Assembly: GCF_008831075.1 (NCBI RefSeq)
Contig: NZ_WBJX01000001.1
Span: 1,002,515-1,066,514, forward strand
Source of the DNA: Pseudoclavibacter terrae
Lineage (GTDB): Bacteria > Actinomycetota > Actinomycetes > Actinomycetales > Microbacteriaceae
Reading direction: 5' to 3'
DNA: 64,000 nt
Below are positions 23,762 to 33,167 of the stretch, one piece after another (positions within the stretch are counted from its first letter, which is position 1; every line of letters starts with the position of its first letter). A program made the translations under genes and the position numbers. Under the pieces are notes generated by a model that had not been told where the DNA came from, did not search any database, and was given only the letters and a program-made list of their open reading frames with translations.

Positions 23762-25336
23762 GTGCTGAGATTCACCCTCCGACGCCTCTTCGTGTCGATC
23801 TTCATCCTGCTGGGCGCGCTCTTCATCGTGTACAACCTCGTCGCGATCTCGAAGGACCCGCTCGCAGACATCCTGGAGTCCACAGCTCCCAACAAGGAGC
23901 AGCTCATCGCCGCGCGCGTGGAGCTCCTGCAACTGGATGTGCCAGCCCCCGCCCGCTTCTTCCTCTGGCTCGGCGGCATCCTCGGGTTCTTCATCCCGAC
24001 CTTCGACGACCCGAACGGCCTGTTCGGCTTCCTCGGCAACAACTTCTCCATGGGCGTCAACATCGCCAACCAGGACGTCGGCCCGCTCATCGCCTCGGCG
24101 GTCGGCCAGACCCTGCAGCTCGTCACCGCCGCGACGCTCATCGCCGTCGTCATCGGCGTCGCAGTCGGTGTCACGACCGCCCTCCGCCAGTACTCGGGCT
24201 ACGACTACACGGTCACGTTCCTGTCGTTCCTCACTTACTCGCTGCCCATCTTCTTCGTGGCCGTGCTGCTCAAGCAGTACATGGCCATCGGCTTCAACGA
24301 CTTCCTGCAGGACCCGGAGATACCGATACCGCTGCTCCTGCTCATCGGCGTGATCATGGGCTTCATCTTCATGTCGATCATCGGAGGGCCCGCAAAGACG
24401 CGCGCCACCGTGTTCGGTGCGGGCGCCGTCGGCACGATCGCGATCCTGTTCGGGATGGAGCTGCTCGACTGGTTCCGCAACCCAGGGCTCGGCACAGTGC
24501 TCATCATCGTGCTCGGCCTCGCCACGGTGCTGCTCACGGCAGCGCTCACGGTGGGCCTCTCGCACCGACGCAACCTCATCGTCACGGGTGCGGTCGCCGT
24601 CGTCGGGGGAGCGCTCTGGTACCCGCTGCAGTTCGCGATGACCAACGAGATCGGCGCCTGGTTCCCCATCGCCCTCATCGTTGCCTTCACGGTCATCGCC
24701 TGGTTCGTCGGCAAGTACTTCGGCGGCCTCGACAAGCGCAACGTCGCGAGCAACGCCGCCATCGTCGGCTTCGTCGTGTCGCTGCTGCTCGTCATCGACC
24801 GCGTCATGCAGACCTGGTCCGGCTACTACGACCAGACCGGCGGCCGCCCCATCGCGACCGTCGGAGCATCCAGCCCGCAACTCGGCTCCGACCCGTCGAT
24901 CTGGCTGCAGATGCTGGACGGCTTCACGCACCTGCTGCTGCCGACCATCGCCATCATGGTCATCTCCATCGCGAGCTACAGCCGCTACTCGCGCTCCAGC
25001 CTGCTCGAGATCATGAACCAGGACTACGTCCGCACGGCACGAGCGAAGGGCCTCCCCGAGCGCACCGTGGTCATGCGTCACGCGCTGCGCAACTCGCTCA
25101 TCCCGATCACCACGATCGTGGCCGCCGACGTCGGCGCCATCATCTCGGGTGCGATCGTCACCGAGCAGATCTTCGGCTGGCGGGCGATGGGGTCGATCTT
25201 CTCCGAGTCGCTGCGCAACGTCGACCTGAACCCGCTCATGGGCTACATCCTCGTGACCGCGGCGCTCACCGTGATCTTCAACCTGATCGCCGACATCCTG
25301 TACTCCGTCCTCGACCCGCGAATCCGCCTGAGCTGA
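23762..25336 (+). CDS. ABC transporter permease, DppB/OppB type with a central membrane insertion
   Basis: 524-residue inner-membrane permease of the peptide/nickel family. The N-terminus LRFTLRRLFVSIFILLGAL is the usual first helix; the coupling (EAA-like) loop is DYVRTARAKGLPERTVVMRH (residues 421-440) and the end ILYSVLDPRIRLS is typical. Ordinary DppB proteins have 300-340 residues; here residues about 189-350 add some six hydrophobic segments (for example LLLLIGVIMGFIFMSII, TVLIIVLGLATVLLTAAL) between helix 3 and the coupling loop. I prefer the GTG at 23762, with AGGAC 6 nt upstream, because it starts at the conserved helix; ATG 23735 would add nine residues. Confidence 0.9.
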   Translation: MLRFTLRRLFVSIFILLGALFIVYNLVAISKDPLADILESTAPNKEQLIAARVELLQLDVPAPARFFLWLGGILGFFIPTFDDPNGLFGFLGNNFSMGVNIANQDVGPLIASAVGQTLQLVTAATLIAVVIGVAVGVTTALRQYSGYDYTVTFLSFLTYSLPIFFVAVLLKQYMAIGFNDFLQDPEIPIPLLLLIGVIMGFIFMSIIGGPAKTRATVFGAGAVGTIAILFGMELLDWFRNPGLGTVLIIVLGLATVLLTAALTVGLSHRRNLIVTGAVAVVGGALWYPLQFAMTNEIGAWFPIALIVAFTVIAWFVGKYFGGLDKRNVASNAAIVGFVVSLLLVIDRVMQTWSGYYDQTGGRPIATVGASSPQLGSDPSIWLQMLDGFTHLLLPTIAIMVISIASYSRYSRSSLLEIMNQDYVRTARAKGLPERTVVMRHALRNSLIPITTIVAADVGAIISGAIVTEQIFGWRAMGSIFSESLRNVDLNPLMGYILVTAALTVIFNLIADILYSVLDPRIRLS

Positions 25337-25350
25337 GAGAGGGCTGAGCT

Positions 25351-26490
25351 ATGACGACTCCGAACTTCACCGAGATCACCGCCCCGCAGCCTCACGGCCC
25401 CGGCGACGAGCTGACCATCGAGCAGCGTGAGACCATCGGCCTCAGCCAGGGCCAGATCGTGTGGCGGCGCTTCGTGCGCCACACGGGCGCCATGGTGTCG
25501 ACCGCCGTCCTCCTGGTCATCGTGCTGCTCGTCTTCACGTCCGTCGGCATCGTCGTGCCGTGGTGGGACTTCTCCGAGGGCAAGTTCACGCAGATCCAGG
25601 TCTCGGGCTGGTGGGCGTACGACTGGAACTCGATCGCGCCGATCGTGAACGGCGGCAATCCGACGTTCGTGAGCCTCTTCGACTGGGGCTCGCACCCGTT
25701 CGGCCAGGACGAGATCGGCCGCGACATCTTCGCCCGCGTCATGCGCGGCACGCAGCAGTCGCTGACGGTCATGTTCATCTACGGCATCCTCGCGGCGGTC
25801 ATCGGCATCATCGTCGGCGGCATCGCGGGCTACTACCGGGGTTGGGTCGACAACGTGCTCATGCGCGTCACCGACCTCTTCCTCGTCATCCCGACGCTCG
25901 TCTTCGCGGCCGTCCTCGGACAGCTCGCTGGACAGAACGAGGTGCTCCGGGCCTACGGCGCCGTCTCGCTCGCCGTCGTCCTCGGCCTCGTCGGCTGGAT
26001 GTCCCTCGCGCGCCTCGTGCGTGGAGAGTTCCTGACGCTGCGCGAGCGCGAGTTCGTGGATGCGGCGCGTGTCGCCGGCGCGTCCGGCCGGCGCATCATC
26101 TTCCGCCACATCCTGCCGAACGCGCTGGGCGTCGTGATCGTGTCGACGACCCTGCTGATGAGCGCCGCCATCATCCTCGAGGCGAACCTCTCGTTCCTCG
26201 GCTTCGGCATCCAGCCGCCCGACGTGTCGCTCGGCCAGATCGTGCAGGAGTACCAGGGCGCGTTCGCCACCCGCCCGTGGCTGTTCTGGTTCCCCGGCGC
26301 CTTCATCGTGGCGATCGCCCTGTGCATCAACTTCATCGGCGACGGGCTGCGTGACGCCTTCGACCCGCGTCAGCGCAAGATCCCGGGCAACGGCACCTGG
26401 TCGCGCATGTGGCGCACGCTCACCTCGCGCGACGGCCGTCCCACCAAGGGTGAGGCGGCTGACCGCGACTCGAGCAAGGCGGATGCGTGA
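25351..26490 (+). CDS. ABC transporter permease, DppC/OppC type
   Basis: 379-residue second permease of the peptide uptake system. The OppC N-terminal helix (VWRRFVRHTGAMVSTAVLL), the periplasmic segment HPFGQDEIGRDIFARVMRG and the coupling loop EFVDAARVAGASGRRIIFRH followed by ILPNALG are diagnostic. The end DGLRDAFDPRQRK is conserved in the family; about 40 hydrophilic residues follow. GAGAGGG at 25337-25343 with 7-nt spacing supports ATG 25351, 14 bp behind the first permease. An antisense gene separates it from the ATPase gene. Confidence 0.95.
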   Translation: MTTPNFTEITAPQPHGPGDELTIEQRETIGLSQGQIVWRRFVRHTGAMVSTAVLLVIVLLVFTSVGIVVPWWDFSEGKFTQIQVSGWWAYDWNSIAPIVNGGNPTFVSLFDWGSHPFGQDEIGRDIFARVMRGTQQSLTVMFIYGILAAVIGIIVGGIAGYYRGWVDNVLMRVTDLFLVIPTLVFAAVLGQLAGQNEVLRAYGAVSLAVVLGLVGWMSLARLVRGEFLTLREREFVDAARVAGASGRRIIFRHILPNALGVVIVSTTLLMSAAIILEANLSFLGFGIQPPDVSLGQIVQEYQGAFATRPWLFWFPGAFIVAIALCINFIGDGLRDAFDPRQRKIPGNGTWSRMWRTLTSRDGRPTKGEAADRDSSKADA

Positions 26491-26534
26491 CGGTCCTCGT
26501 CGCAGAGCGCGCCGGCTCGCTGGCCCCGGCGGGG

Positions 26535-27140
26535 CTAGATCGCGAAGAGCGCGCCGACGACCAGCAGGGTGGCGATCAGCACCACCGTGTTCGCCACGTT
26601 CTGGGTGCGCACGACCGGGCCGAGCGGGGCTCCAGCCTCACGCTGCTGCTGGGCCCTGCGGTGCGTGAGGTTCACGGCCGCGTCTCCCGAGTACGTGCCG
26701 GGAGCGGCGCTCGTGCGGATGCTCTGCGACTCGTCGGTGAGCCGGCGAGGATCCTTCCACAGGAGCGGGTCGCGCGGGTCCATTCGCTCGGCGCTGAGCC
26801 GGTCGGGCGGGGGAGCGGCCCACGCGCTGACCTTGCCCTCCGGCGTCGTGACGGTGAAGCCGCGCGTCGTCTCGACCAGCTCGATGTGCCCGTAGGGCAC
26901 CACCGTCTTCTTGAGGGGGTTGTTCACCTCGAGCGCATCGTCGGTGAACACGACGCTCGGGCTCACGAGGGTGATCCAGCCGACGCCGAGCGCCAGGATG
27001 GGCAGCGGCAGCACCGAGAGCAGGTGGCGGCCGGCACCTGGCGTCACCGCCACGGAGATGACGGCGACCAGCGCCATGGCGGCGATGACGCCGTAGACGA
27101 CAAGACCCATGCGGGGGCGGAGAACTGTTCGCTCGGACAC
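26535..27140 (-). CDS. PH-like membrane protein encoded antisense inside the ABC operon
   Basis: 201 residues on the opposite strand to the surrounding transport genes. Two N-terminal membrane helices (MGLVVYGVIAAMALVAVISV and the LPLPILALGVGWITLV region), a central beta-rich part (VVFTDDALEVNNPL, VVPYGHIELVET, GFTVTTPEGKVSAW) like the bacterial PH domains of small actinobacterial membrane proteins, and a C-terminal anchor (TVVLIATLLVVGALFAI). GTG 27140 is chosen: GACACT ends exactly 6 nt upstream. A longer frame to 27239 would add Cys-rich residues without hydrophobic character. Function unknown. Confidence 0.78.
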   Translation of the reverse strand: MSERTVLRPRMGLVVYGVIAAMALVAVISVAVTPGAGRHLLSVLPLPILALGVGWITLVSPSVVFTDDALEVNNPLKKTVVPYGHIELVETTRGFTVTTPEGKVSAWAAPPPDRLSAERMDPRDPLLWKDPRRLTDESQSIRTSAAPGTYSGDAAVNLTHRRAQQQREAGAPLGPVVRTQNVANTVVLIATLLVVGALFAI

Positions 27141-27146
27141 GAGCCA

Positions 27147-27152
27147 AGTGTC
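27147..27152 (-). promoter_or_regulatory. -10-like GACACT of the PH-like gene, possible leaderless start
   Basis: Minus-strand GACACT ends 6 nt before the GTG at 27140; it supports that start against the longer frame. Confidence 0.35.
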
Positions 27153-27253
27153 GCAGACGAATCCCGTCCCACCGCGGTGAGCGGACCGGCAGTCAGCCCG
27201 CTCGCACCTCAGACACCACGCACTTCGACCGCAGCCCACCGGGAGGCACGCTC

Positions 27254-29047
27254 ATGAGCACGACTTCACGCAAAGACGACACGACGCCCATCCTCGAGGT
27301 GCAGGACCTGAGCGTCGAGTTCTGGGTCGGCGGAGACTGGGTCCCCGCCGCGAAGGACATCAACTACGTGGTCCGGCCGGGCGAGGTGCTCGCCATCGTG
27401 GGCGAGTCCGGCTCCGGCAAGTCGGTGTCGTCGATGACGCTGCTTGACCTGCTCCCGAAGAACGGGCGCACGTCCGGGAGCGCGAAGCTCAACGGCACCG
27501 AGCTCATCGGCGCTCCGCAGTCGACGCTTCGTCGCGCGCGCGGCAACGACATCGCGGTCATCTTCCAGGAGCCGATGACCGCGCTCAACCCCGTGCTCAC
27601 CATCGGCTTCCAGATCTCTGAGGCCCTGCGCATCCACAACCCCACGATGACGCCGAACGACGCGCGCGAGCGTGCGCTCGAGCTGCTTCGCCTCGTGGAG
27701 ATGCCGAACCCGGCCAAGGCGTTCGATTCGTACCCGCACCAGCTCTCGGGCGGTCAGCGGCAGCGTGCCATGATCGCGCAGTCGCTGAGCTGCGACCCCG
27801 ACCTGCTCATCGCGGACGAGCCGACGACGGCGCTCGACGTGACGATCCAGGCGGAGATCCTGGAGCTCATGCGCTCGCTGCACGAGCGCCTCAACTCGGC
27901 CATCGTCATCATCACCCACGACATGGGCGTCGTCGCCGACATCGCGGACAACGTGATCGTCATGAAGGGCGGAGAGATCGTCGAGCGCGGTACGGTGCGC
28001 GAGATCTTCAAGAACCCTCAGCACGCCTACACGAAGACCCTGCTCGACGCGGTGCCGCACCTCGGCACGGGGGAGGCGAGCGGGCTGGATGCGCGCGAGT
28101 TCACGGGCGAGCCGGCTCTCGTCGTGCAGAACGCCGACATCGAGTACCCGAAGCAGGGGCGCGTCCCGGCGTTCAAGGCGGTCGAGGACGCGACGTTCGA
28201 GATCTACCCTGGCGAGATCGTCAGCGTCGTCGGCGAGTCCGGCTCTGGCAAGACCACGGTCGCCCGCGCCGTCGTCGGCCTGCTGCCGGTCGCGGCTGGC
28301 TCCATGAAGCTCAACGGCGTCGAGCTGAACGGAGTCTCGCGGCAGGACCTCGCGAAGGTGCGCCGCGACATCGGCATCGTCTTCCAGGACCCGGGCTCGT
28401 CGCTGAACCCCCGCTGGCCCGTCGGGCAGTCGATCGCCGAGCCGCTCATCCTCGAGAAGAAGCTCACGAAGGCCGAGATCGAGGCCCGCGTCGGCGAGCT
28501 GCTCGACCAGGTGGAGCTGCCCCGTTCCTTCCGCAACCGCTACCCGAACGAGCTCTCCGGCGGCCAGCGTCAGCGCATCGGCATCGCCAGGGCGCTCGCC
28601 CTCGAGCCGAAGCTCCTCGTCGCAGACGAGCCGACGTCGGCACTGGACGTCTCGGTGCAGAAGCGCGTGCTCGAGCTGCTCGTCGAGATCCAGCAGCGCC
28701 TGCAGTTCGCAGTGCTCTTCGTGACCCACGACCTCGCCGTCGTCGACCAGCTCGCCAACCGCGTGATCGTCATGAACCACGGCAAGATCGTGGAGCAGGG
28801 GCCGACGGACCAGATCCTGCGCGCACCTCAGGACCCGTACACCCAGCGCCTCGTCGCCGCCGTGCCGGTTCCCGACCCGGACGAGCAGGCGATCCGTCGC
28901 GAGGAGCGCGCCGCGCTCAAGCGGGGGACAGCCGGCGCGGTCACGGATGAGGTGCTCGGCGACGACATCGTGGTCTCCGACGTGCCGACCGAGCAGCAGG
29001 AGAACGTGCTGCGGGCTGAGGCCGAGGAGCGCGAATCCGGCCAGTGA
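27254..29047 (+). CDS. peptide ABC transporter ATP-binding protein, fused DppD-DppF
   Basis: 597-residue ATPase with two complete ABC domains, the equivalent of DppD and DppF in one chain. Domain 1 has Walker A GESGSGKS, signature LSGGQRQR and Walker [14 protein letters not shown]; domain 2 has [16 protein letters not shown] and [13 protein letters not shown], each with the H-loop THD. The oligopeptide C-terminal extensions ([18 protein letters not shown]) are present in both halves. It energises import by the two permeases. GGGAGG at 27241-27246 places ATG 27254. A hairpin at 29063-29092 ends the operon. Confidence 0.96.
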   Translation: MSTTSRKDDTTPILEVQDLSVEFWVGGDWVPAAKDINYVVRPGEVLAIVGESGSGKSVSSMTLLDLLPKNGRTSGSAKLNGTELIGAPQSTLRRARGNDIAVIFQEPMTALNPVLTIGFQISEALRIHNPTMTPNDARERALELLRLVEMPNPAKAFDSYPHQLSGGQRQRAMIAQSLSCDPDLLIADEPTTALDVTIQAEILELMRSLHERLNSAIVIITHDMGVVADIADNVIVMKGGEIVERGTVREIFKNPQHAYTKTLLDAVPHLGTGEASGLDAREFTGEPALVVQNADIEYPKQGRVPAFKAVEDATFEIYPGEIVSVVGESGSGKTTVARAVVGLLPVAAGSMKLNGVELNGVSRQDLAKVRRDIGIVFQDPGSSLNPRWPVGQSIAEPLILEKKLTKAEIEARVGELLDQVELPRSFRNRYPNELSGGQRQRIGIARALALEPKLLVADEPTSALDVSVQKRVLELLVEIQQRLQFAVLFVTHDLAVVDQLANRVIVMNHGKIVEQGPTDQILRAPQDPYTQRLVAAVPVPDPDEQAIRREERAALKRGTAGAVTDEVLGDDIVVSDVPTEQQENVLRAEAEERESGQ

Positions 29048-29062
29048 CCCGGTAGAAACTTC

Positions 29063-29092
29063 GACCGGCGTGAGCCCCGCCTCACGCTGGTC
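29063..29092 (+). terminator. hairpin terminator of the peptide ABC operon
   Basis: GACCGGCGTGAG and CTCACGCTGGTC form a 12-bp stem (one G-T wobble) around CCCCGC. No T-run follows, which is common in high-GC actinobacteria. Confidence 0.6.
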
Positions 29093-29114
29093 GGGAGGCG
29101 TGCCCTCCGTGACG

Positions 29115-29120
29115 TAGGAT
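29115..29120 (+). promoter_or_regulatory. -10 TAGGAT of the typA operon
   Basis: TAGGAT predicts a start near 29127 and a leader of about 28 nt before ATG 29155. Confidence 0.5.
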
Positions 29121-29154
29121 GAACTGCCCTTTTCTCAAATGAAAGCACCCCTGA

Positions 29155-31071
29155 ATGACTGCTGTGCCTGTCGCCCACCGTTCTGAACTCCGTAACGTCG
29201 CCATCGTGGCGCACGTCGACCACGGCAAGACGACCCTCGTCGACGCCATGCTGAAGCAGACGGGCTCGTTTGGCGAGCACGACAGCAACTCGACCGAGGC
29301 CCGAGTCATGGACTCGAACGACCTCGAACGTGAAAAGGGCATCACCATCCTCGCCAAGAACACGGCGATCTCGTACAAGGGGAAGCACGCCACGGATGGC
29401 CCGATCACGATCAACGTGATCGACACCCCCGGCCACGCCGACTTCGGCGGTGAGGTCGAGCGCGGCCTCTCGATGGTCGACGGAGTCGTCCTGCTCGTCG
29501 ACGCGTCCGAGGGTCCCCTCCCGCAGACCCGCTTCGTGCTCCGCAAGGCGCTCGCCGCGAACCTGCCCGTCATCCTCTGCGTCAACAAGACGGACCGTCC
29601 CGACGCTCGCATCGACGAGGTCGTCGCCGAGAGCCAGGACCTGCTCCTCGGCCTCGCCTCCGACATGGCAGACGAAGCACCGGATCTCGACATCGACGCG
29701 CTGCTCGACCTGCCCGTCCTCTACGCCTCCGGCCGTGCTGGCGCCGCCTCGCACAACCAGCCCGCCGACGGCGAGCTGCCGGACAACGACGACCTCGAGC
29801 CGCTCTTCGAGACGATCCTCAAGCACATCCAGCCGCCCGCGTTCGACCCCGAGGCCCCGCTCCAGGCGCACGTCACGAACCTCGACGCCTCGCCGTTCCT
29901 CGGCCGTCTCGCACTGCTCCGCGTGTTCAACGGAACCCTCAAGAAGGGCCAGAACGTGGCCTGGGTCAAGAACGACGGCTCGGTGCACAACGTGCGCATC
30001 ACGGAGCTGCTCGAGACCAAGGCGCTCGACCGCGTCCCGACCGAGTCGGCTGGCCCCGGCGACATCGTCGCCGTCGCCGGTATCCCTGAGATCATGATCG
30101 GCGAGACCATCGCCGACCCTGAAGACGTGCGTCCGCTGCCCGCGATCACCGTCGACGAGCCCGCCATCTCGATGACGATCGGCACGAACACCTCGCCCAT
30201 CATGGGCAAGGTCAAGGGGCACAAGCTCACGGCCCGCATGGTCAAGGACCGCCTCGACCGCGAGCTCATCGGCAACGTGTCGATCCGCGTGCTCGACATC
30301 GGGCGTCCGGACGCCTGGGAAGTCCAGGGCCGTGGGGAGCTCGCGCTCTCCGTCCTCATCGAGAACATGCGTCGCGAGGGCTTCGAGCTGACCGCCGGCA
30401 AGCCGCAGGTCGTCACGAGGATCGTCGACGGCAAGACCCACGAGCCGTACGAGCACCTCACGATCGACTCGCCTGAGGAGCACCTCGGCGCCATCACGCA
30501 GCTCCTCGCAGCCCGCAAGGGGCGCATGGAGTCCATGTCGAACCACGGCACCGGCTGGGTGCGCATGGAGTTCATCATCCCGTCGCGCGGCCTCATCGGC
30601 TTCCGCAGCGAGTTCATGACGAGCACCCGCGGCACGGGCATCGCCAACGCGATCGCGCACGGGTACGAGCCGTGGGCCGGCCCGATCACGACCCGCACGT
30701 CGGGTTCGATCGTCGCCGACCGCGCCGGAGTGGCGACGCCGTTCGCGATGATCGCCCTCCAGGAGCGCATGTCGTTCTTCGTGCAGCCGACCGAAGAGGT
30801 CTACGAGGGCATGGTCATCGGCGAGAACTCGCGCGCCGACGACATGGACGTCAACGTGACCAAGGAGAAGAAGCTCACGAACATGCGCTCCGCCAACGCG
30901 GACACGTTCGAGTCGATGACGCCGTCGCGTCAGCTCACGCTCGAGGAGTGCCTCGAGTTCGCTCGTGAGGACGAGTGCGTCGAGGTCACGCCCGAGAAGA
31001 TCCGCATCCGCAAGCTGCTCCTCGACGGCAACGCACGTGCACGTGCCACGTCGCGCGCCAAGAAGCAGTAG
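29155..31071 (+). CDS. typA: translational GTPase TypA/BipA
   Basis: 638-residue ribosome-associated GTPase of the EF-G superfamily that acts in stress responses and 50S subunit assembly. G motifs: AHVDHGKTT, DTPGHADF and NKTD, with the switch I segment REKGITI. Domains II, III and V follow, and the C-terminal domain typical of BipA holds SRGLIGFRSEFMT and GEMVIGENSR-like sequence (EGMVIGENSRADD). It heads a run with a membrane protein, fdxA and dapC. Only a weak GAAAG precedes the ATG. A short overlapping frame that starts at 29139 is discussed and set aside. Confidence 0.97.
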   Translation: MTAVPVAHRSELRNVAIVAHVDHGKTTLVDAMLKQTGSFGEHDSNSTEARVMDSNDLEREKGITILAKNTAISYKGKHATDGPITINVIDTPGHADFGGEVERGLSMVDGVVLLVDASEGPLPQTRFVLRKALAANLPVILCVNKTDRPDARIDEVVAESQDLLLGLASDMADEAPDLDIDALLDLPVLYASGRAGAASHNQPADGELPDNDDLEPLFETILKHIQPPAFDPEAPLQAHVTNLDASPFLGRLALLRVFNGTLKKGQNVAWVKNDGSVHNVRITELLETKALDRVPTESAGPGDIVAVAGIPEIMIGETIADPEDVRPLPAITVDEPAISMTIGTNTSPIMGKVKGHKLTARMVKDRLDRELIGNVSIRVLDIGRPDAWEVQGRGELALSVLIENMRREGFELTAGKPQVVTRIVDGKTHEPYEHLTIDSPEEHLGAITQLLAARKGRMESMSNHGTGWVRMEFIIPSRGLIGFRSEFMTSTRGTGIANAIAHGYEPWAGPITTRTSGSIVADRAGVATPFAMIALQERMSFFVQPTEEVYEGMVIGENSRADDMDVNVTKEKKLTNMRSANADTFESMTPSRQLTLEECLEFAREDECVEVTPEKIRIRKLLLDGNARARATSRAKKQ

Positions 31072-31116
31072 TCGAACGTGCGAACTCGCATGGTTCGCAG
31101 TGAAGATGAAGGTCGT

Positions 31117-31587
31117 ATGACGGAAGTCATCGAACAGCCTGCCGTAGAGCAGCGAACCGGGGAGCGAATCCTCGGTGCGCTGCTCTACGCGCTTTTCGGC
31201 CTGATCGTGGGCACGGTCACGACGTTCCTGCACCGCGGCCGCGTCGAGCTCTTCGACACCACGCTGTGGGTGGGCATCGTGCTCGGACTCGCGTGCATCC
31301 TGTGCCTCGGCATCGGCCTCCGCCTGTATCTCGTCGACCGGTGGATGACGACGGGCTTCGCGACCGGCGTCGTCGCGGCTGTCGGTGTCCTCGGACTCTG
31401 GAACCCCGGGTCCAGCGTCGTCGTCGTCGGAGACGCGTTCGGCCTCGCCTGGCTGGCGCTCGCATCCCTCATCGCGGCGGCCTGCGCATTCTGGCCGCAG
31501 CTCCCGAGCCGTCGGGCGCGAACGACGCCCGTCCGCGACGAGTACGATGGGAGATCGCCCACGAACTTGGAGGAGTCACCCAAGTGA
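31117..31587 (+). CDS. small four-helix membrane protein
   Basis: 156 residues with four predicted membrane helices: [51 protein letters not shown] and [16 protein letters not shown], then a short basic cytoplasmic tail. It resembles small actinobacterial membrane proteins annotated only as DUFs near fdxA (DUF6113 is one possibility from memory). GATGAAGG at 31105-31112 gives ATG 31117. Its stop overlaps the GTG of fdxA (GTGA), so the two are coupled. Function unknown. Confidence 0.85.
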   Translation: MTEVIEQPAVEQRTGERILGALLYALFGLIVGTVTTFLHRGRVELFDTTLWVGIVLGLACILCLGIGLRLYLVDRWMTTGFATGVVAAVGVLGLWNPGSSVVVVGDAFGLAWLALASLIAAACAFWPQLPSRRARTTPVRDEYDGRSPTNLEESPK

Positions 31588-31910
31588 CCTACGTCATCGC
31601 CCTTCCCTGTGTCGACGTGAAAGACCGGGCCTGCATCGACGAGTGCCCCGTCGACTGCATCTACGAGGGCGACCGGATGCTCTACATCCATCCGGACGAA
31701 TGCGTCGACTGCGGGGCCTGCGAGCCCGTGTGCCCCGTCGAGGCCATCTACTACGAGGACGACCTGCCCGACGAGTGGAGCGAGTACTACACCGCGAACG
31801 TCGACTTCTTCAGCGAGATCGGCTCCCCGGGAGGCGCGGCCAAGGTGGGCGTCATCCATCACGACCACCCCCTCATCGCGGCGCTCGACCCCCAGGGGGA
31901 CGGCGCGTGA
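31584..31910 (+). CDS. fdxA: 7Fe ferredoxin
   Basis: 108-residue soluble electron carrier of the Azotobacter-type seven-iron group. Ligands: C9, C17, C21 and C25 in the N-terminal part (three serve the 3Fe-4S cluster) and C40-x2-C43-x2-C46-x3-C50 for the other cluster, in the spacing of the family. The C-terminal 50 residues ([18 protein letters not shown]) are the usual extension. GGAGGA at 31569-31574 precedes GTG 31584. It is coupled by GTGA to both the upstream membrane protein and downstream dapC, a linkage conserved in actinobacteria. Confidence 0.97.
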   Translation: MTYVIALPCVDVKDRACIDECPVDCIYEGDRMLYIHPDECVDCGACEPVCPVEAIYYEDDLPDEWSEYYTANVDFFSEIGSPGGAAKVGVIHHDHPLIAALDPQGDGA

Positions 31911-33037
31911 CGCTGGGCGAGCTCCCCGACTACCCGTGGGACAACCTCGCGCCGTACGTCGAGCGCGCGAAGTCGCACCCCGACGGCGCCGTGGACCTGT
32001 CGATCGGCTCGCCGGTCGACCCGACTCCCGAGATTGTCCGGACCGCGCTGCGCGAGCACGCCGACGCCCACTCCTACCCGACGACCATCGGCACCCCTGA
32101 GGCTCGGGACGCCGTGGTCGAGTGGTTCGCCAGGAGCCGGGGGGTCACGGGCCTCGGGCGAGAGAACACGATGCTCACGGTGGGCTCGAAGGAGTTCGTC
32201 GCCACTGCGGCGTTCTTCCTGCGCCTCGGCGCGGGCGACACCGTCGTCTACCCGGCACGGGCCTACCCGACGTACGAGATCGGCGCCGTCTTCGCGGGCG
32301 CGGCGGGCTTCGCAGGCGACGACCCGGCCGGCTGGCCTGCATCGACGAAGCTCATCTGGCTGAACAGCCCTGGGAATCCGGACGGGCGCGTCCTCGGCGT
32401 CGACGAGCTCAGGGCCGCGGTCGCTCGTGCGCGGGACCTTGGCGCCATCATCGTCAACGACGAGTGCTACGCCGAACTCGGCTGGGGTGAATGGGCGGGG
32501 GAGTGCATCCCGAGCATCCTCGACGAGCGGGTCACGGGTGGCGACCTGACGAACATCCTCGCCTGCTCGTCGCTGTCGAAGCGCTCGAACCTCGCCGGCT
32601 ACCGTGCGGCGTACCTCGCAGGTGACTCCTCGCTCATCGAGAGACTCCTCGTCGCGCGCAAGCACGCCGGCCTCATCGTGCCAGCCCCGGTCCAGGCGGC
32701 AGTCGCGACGGCGCTCGGCGACGACGAGCACGCCAGGGAGCAGTACCACCGCTACCGCCGTCGCCGCGAGGTGCTGCTGCCCGCCCTCCAGGCCTGGGGG
32801 ATGCGCATCGAGCACAGCGAGGCCGGACTCTACCTCTGGGGCACGACTGGCCACGACTCGTGGACCACGATCGGCGCACTCGCCGATCTGGGGATCATCG
32901 GTGGGCCCGGCGTCTTCTACGGCGAGGCCGGAGACCAGTATGTCCGCATCTCCCTGACGGCCACCGATGAGCAGATCGACGAGGGCGCCCGGCGTCTGTC
33001 CGCGGCCAGCGCTGACCCTTCCGCGAAAGCGCAGTAG
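31907..33037 (+). CDS. dapC: succinyldiaminopimelate transaminase
   Basis: 376-residue PLP enzyme of fold type I that transaminates N-succinyl-2-amino-6-ketopimelate in lysine/diaminopimelate synthesis. The PLP lysine is in [13 protein letters not shown]; the partner motifs [23 protein letters not shown] and the C-terminal YVRISLTAT (substrate arginine) are all present. GTG 31907 overlaps the fdxA stop by GTGA. dapD and dapE lie 1.6-2.7 kb downstream, so three pathway steps are encoded close together. Cytosolic. Confidence 0.93.
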   Translation: MTLGELPDYPWDNLAPYVERAKSHPDGAVDLSIGSPVDPTPEIVRTALREHADAHSYPTTIGTPEARDAVVEWFARSRGVTGLGRENTMLTVGSKEFVATAAFFLRLGAGDTVVYPARAYPTYEIGAVFAGAAGFAGDDPAGWPASTKLIWLNSPGNPDGRVLGVDELRAAVARARDLGAIIVNDECYAELGWGEWAGECIPSILDERVTGGDLTNILACSSLSKRSNLAGYRAAYLAGDSSLIERLLVARKHAGLIVPAPVQAAVATALGDDEHAREQYHRYRRRREVLLPALQAWGMRIEHSEAGLYLWGTTGHDSWTTIGALADLGIIGGPGVFYGEAGDQYVRISLTATDEQIDEGARRLSAASADPSAKAQ

Positions 33038-33097
33038 ACAACAGACAGCACATCGCGGGTTTCATTGTGGATTCGCATAGTCACCTTGTCGACCGAT

Positions 33098-33103
33098 TAG
33101 GCT
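33098..33103 (+). promoter_or_regulatory. -10 TAGGCT of gltA
   Basis: TAGGCT lies 64 nt before GTG 33168; the predicted leader of about 57 nt ends in GAGGAGGA. Confidence 0.45.
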
Positions 33104-33167
33104 ATGAGAACACTGCGCGTTCTGCGTGCTCGCCGGGGAGCATCCCCCACTCGCTCGAGGAGGATCT

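Noticed and set aside
29139-29186. Short Cys-containing frame (15 codons, with Cys-Cys-Ala-Cys) that overlaps the typA start
   Set aside because: It has no ribosome binding site, is 18 nt from the -10 element, runs past the typA start out of frame, and is too short to judge; a leader peptide would be expected to end before the gene.
28828-31233. Antisense open frame of about 800 codons across the ABC ATPase end and typA
   Set aside because: It crosses two well-recognised genes and a terminator and has no recognisable domain; a shadow frame.
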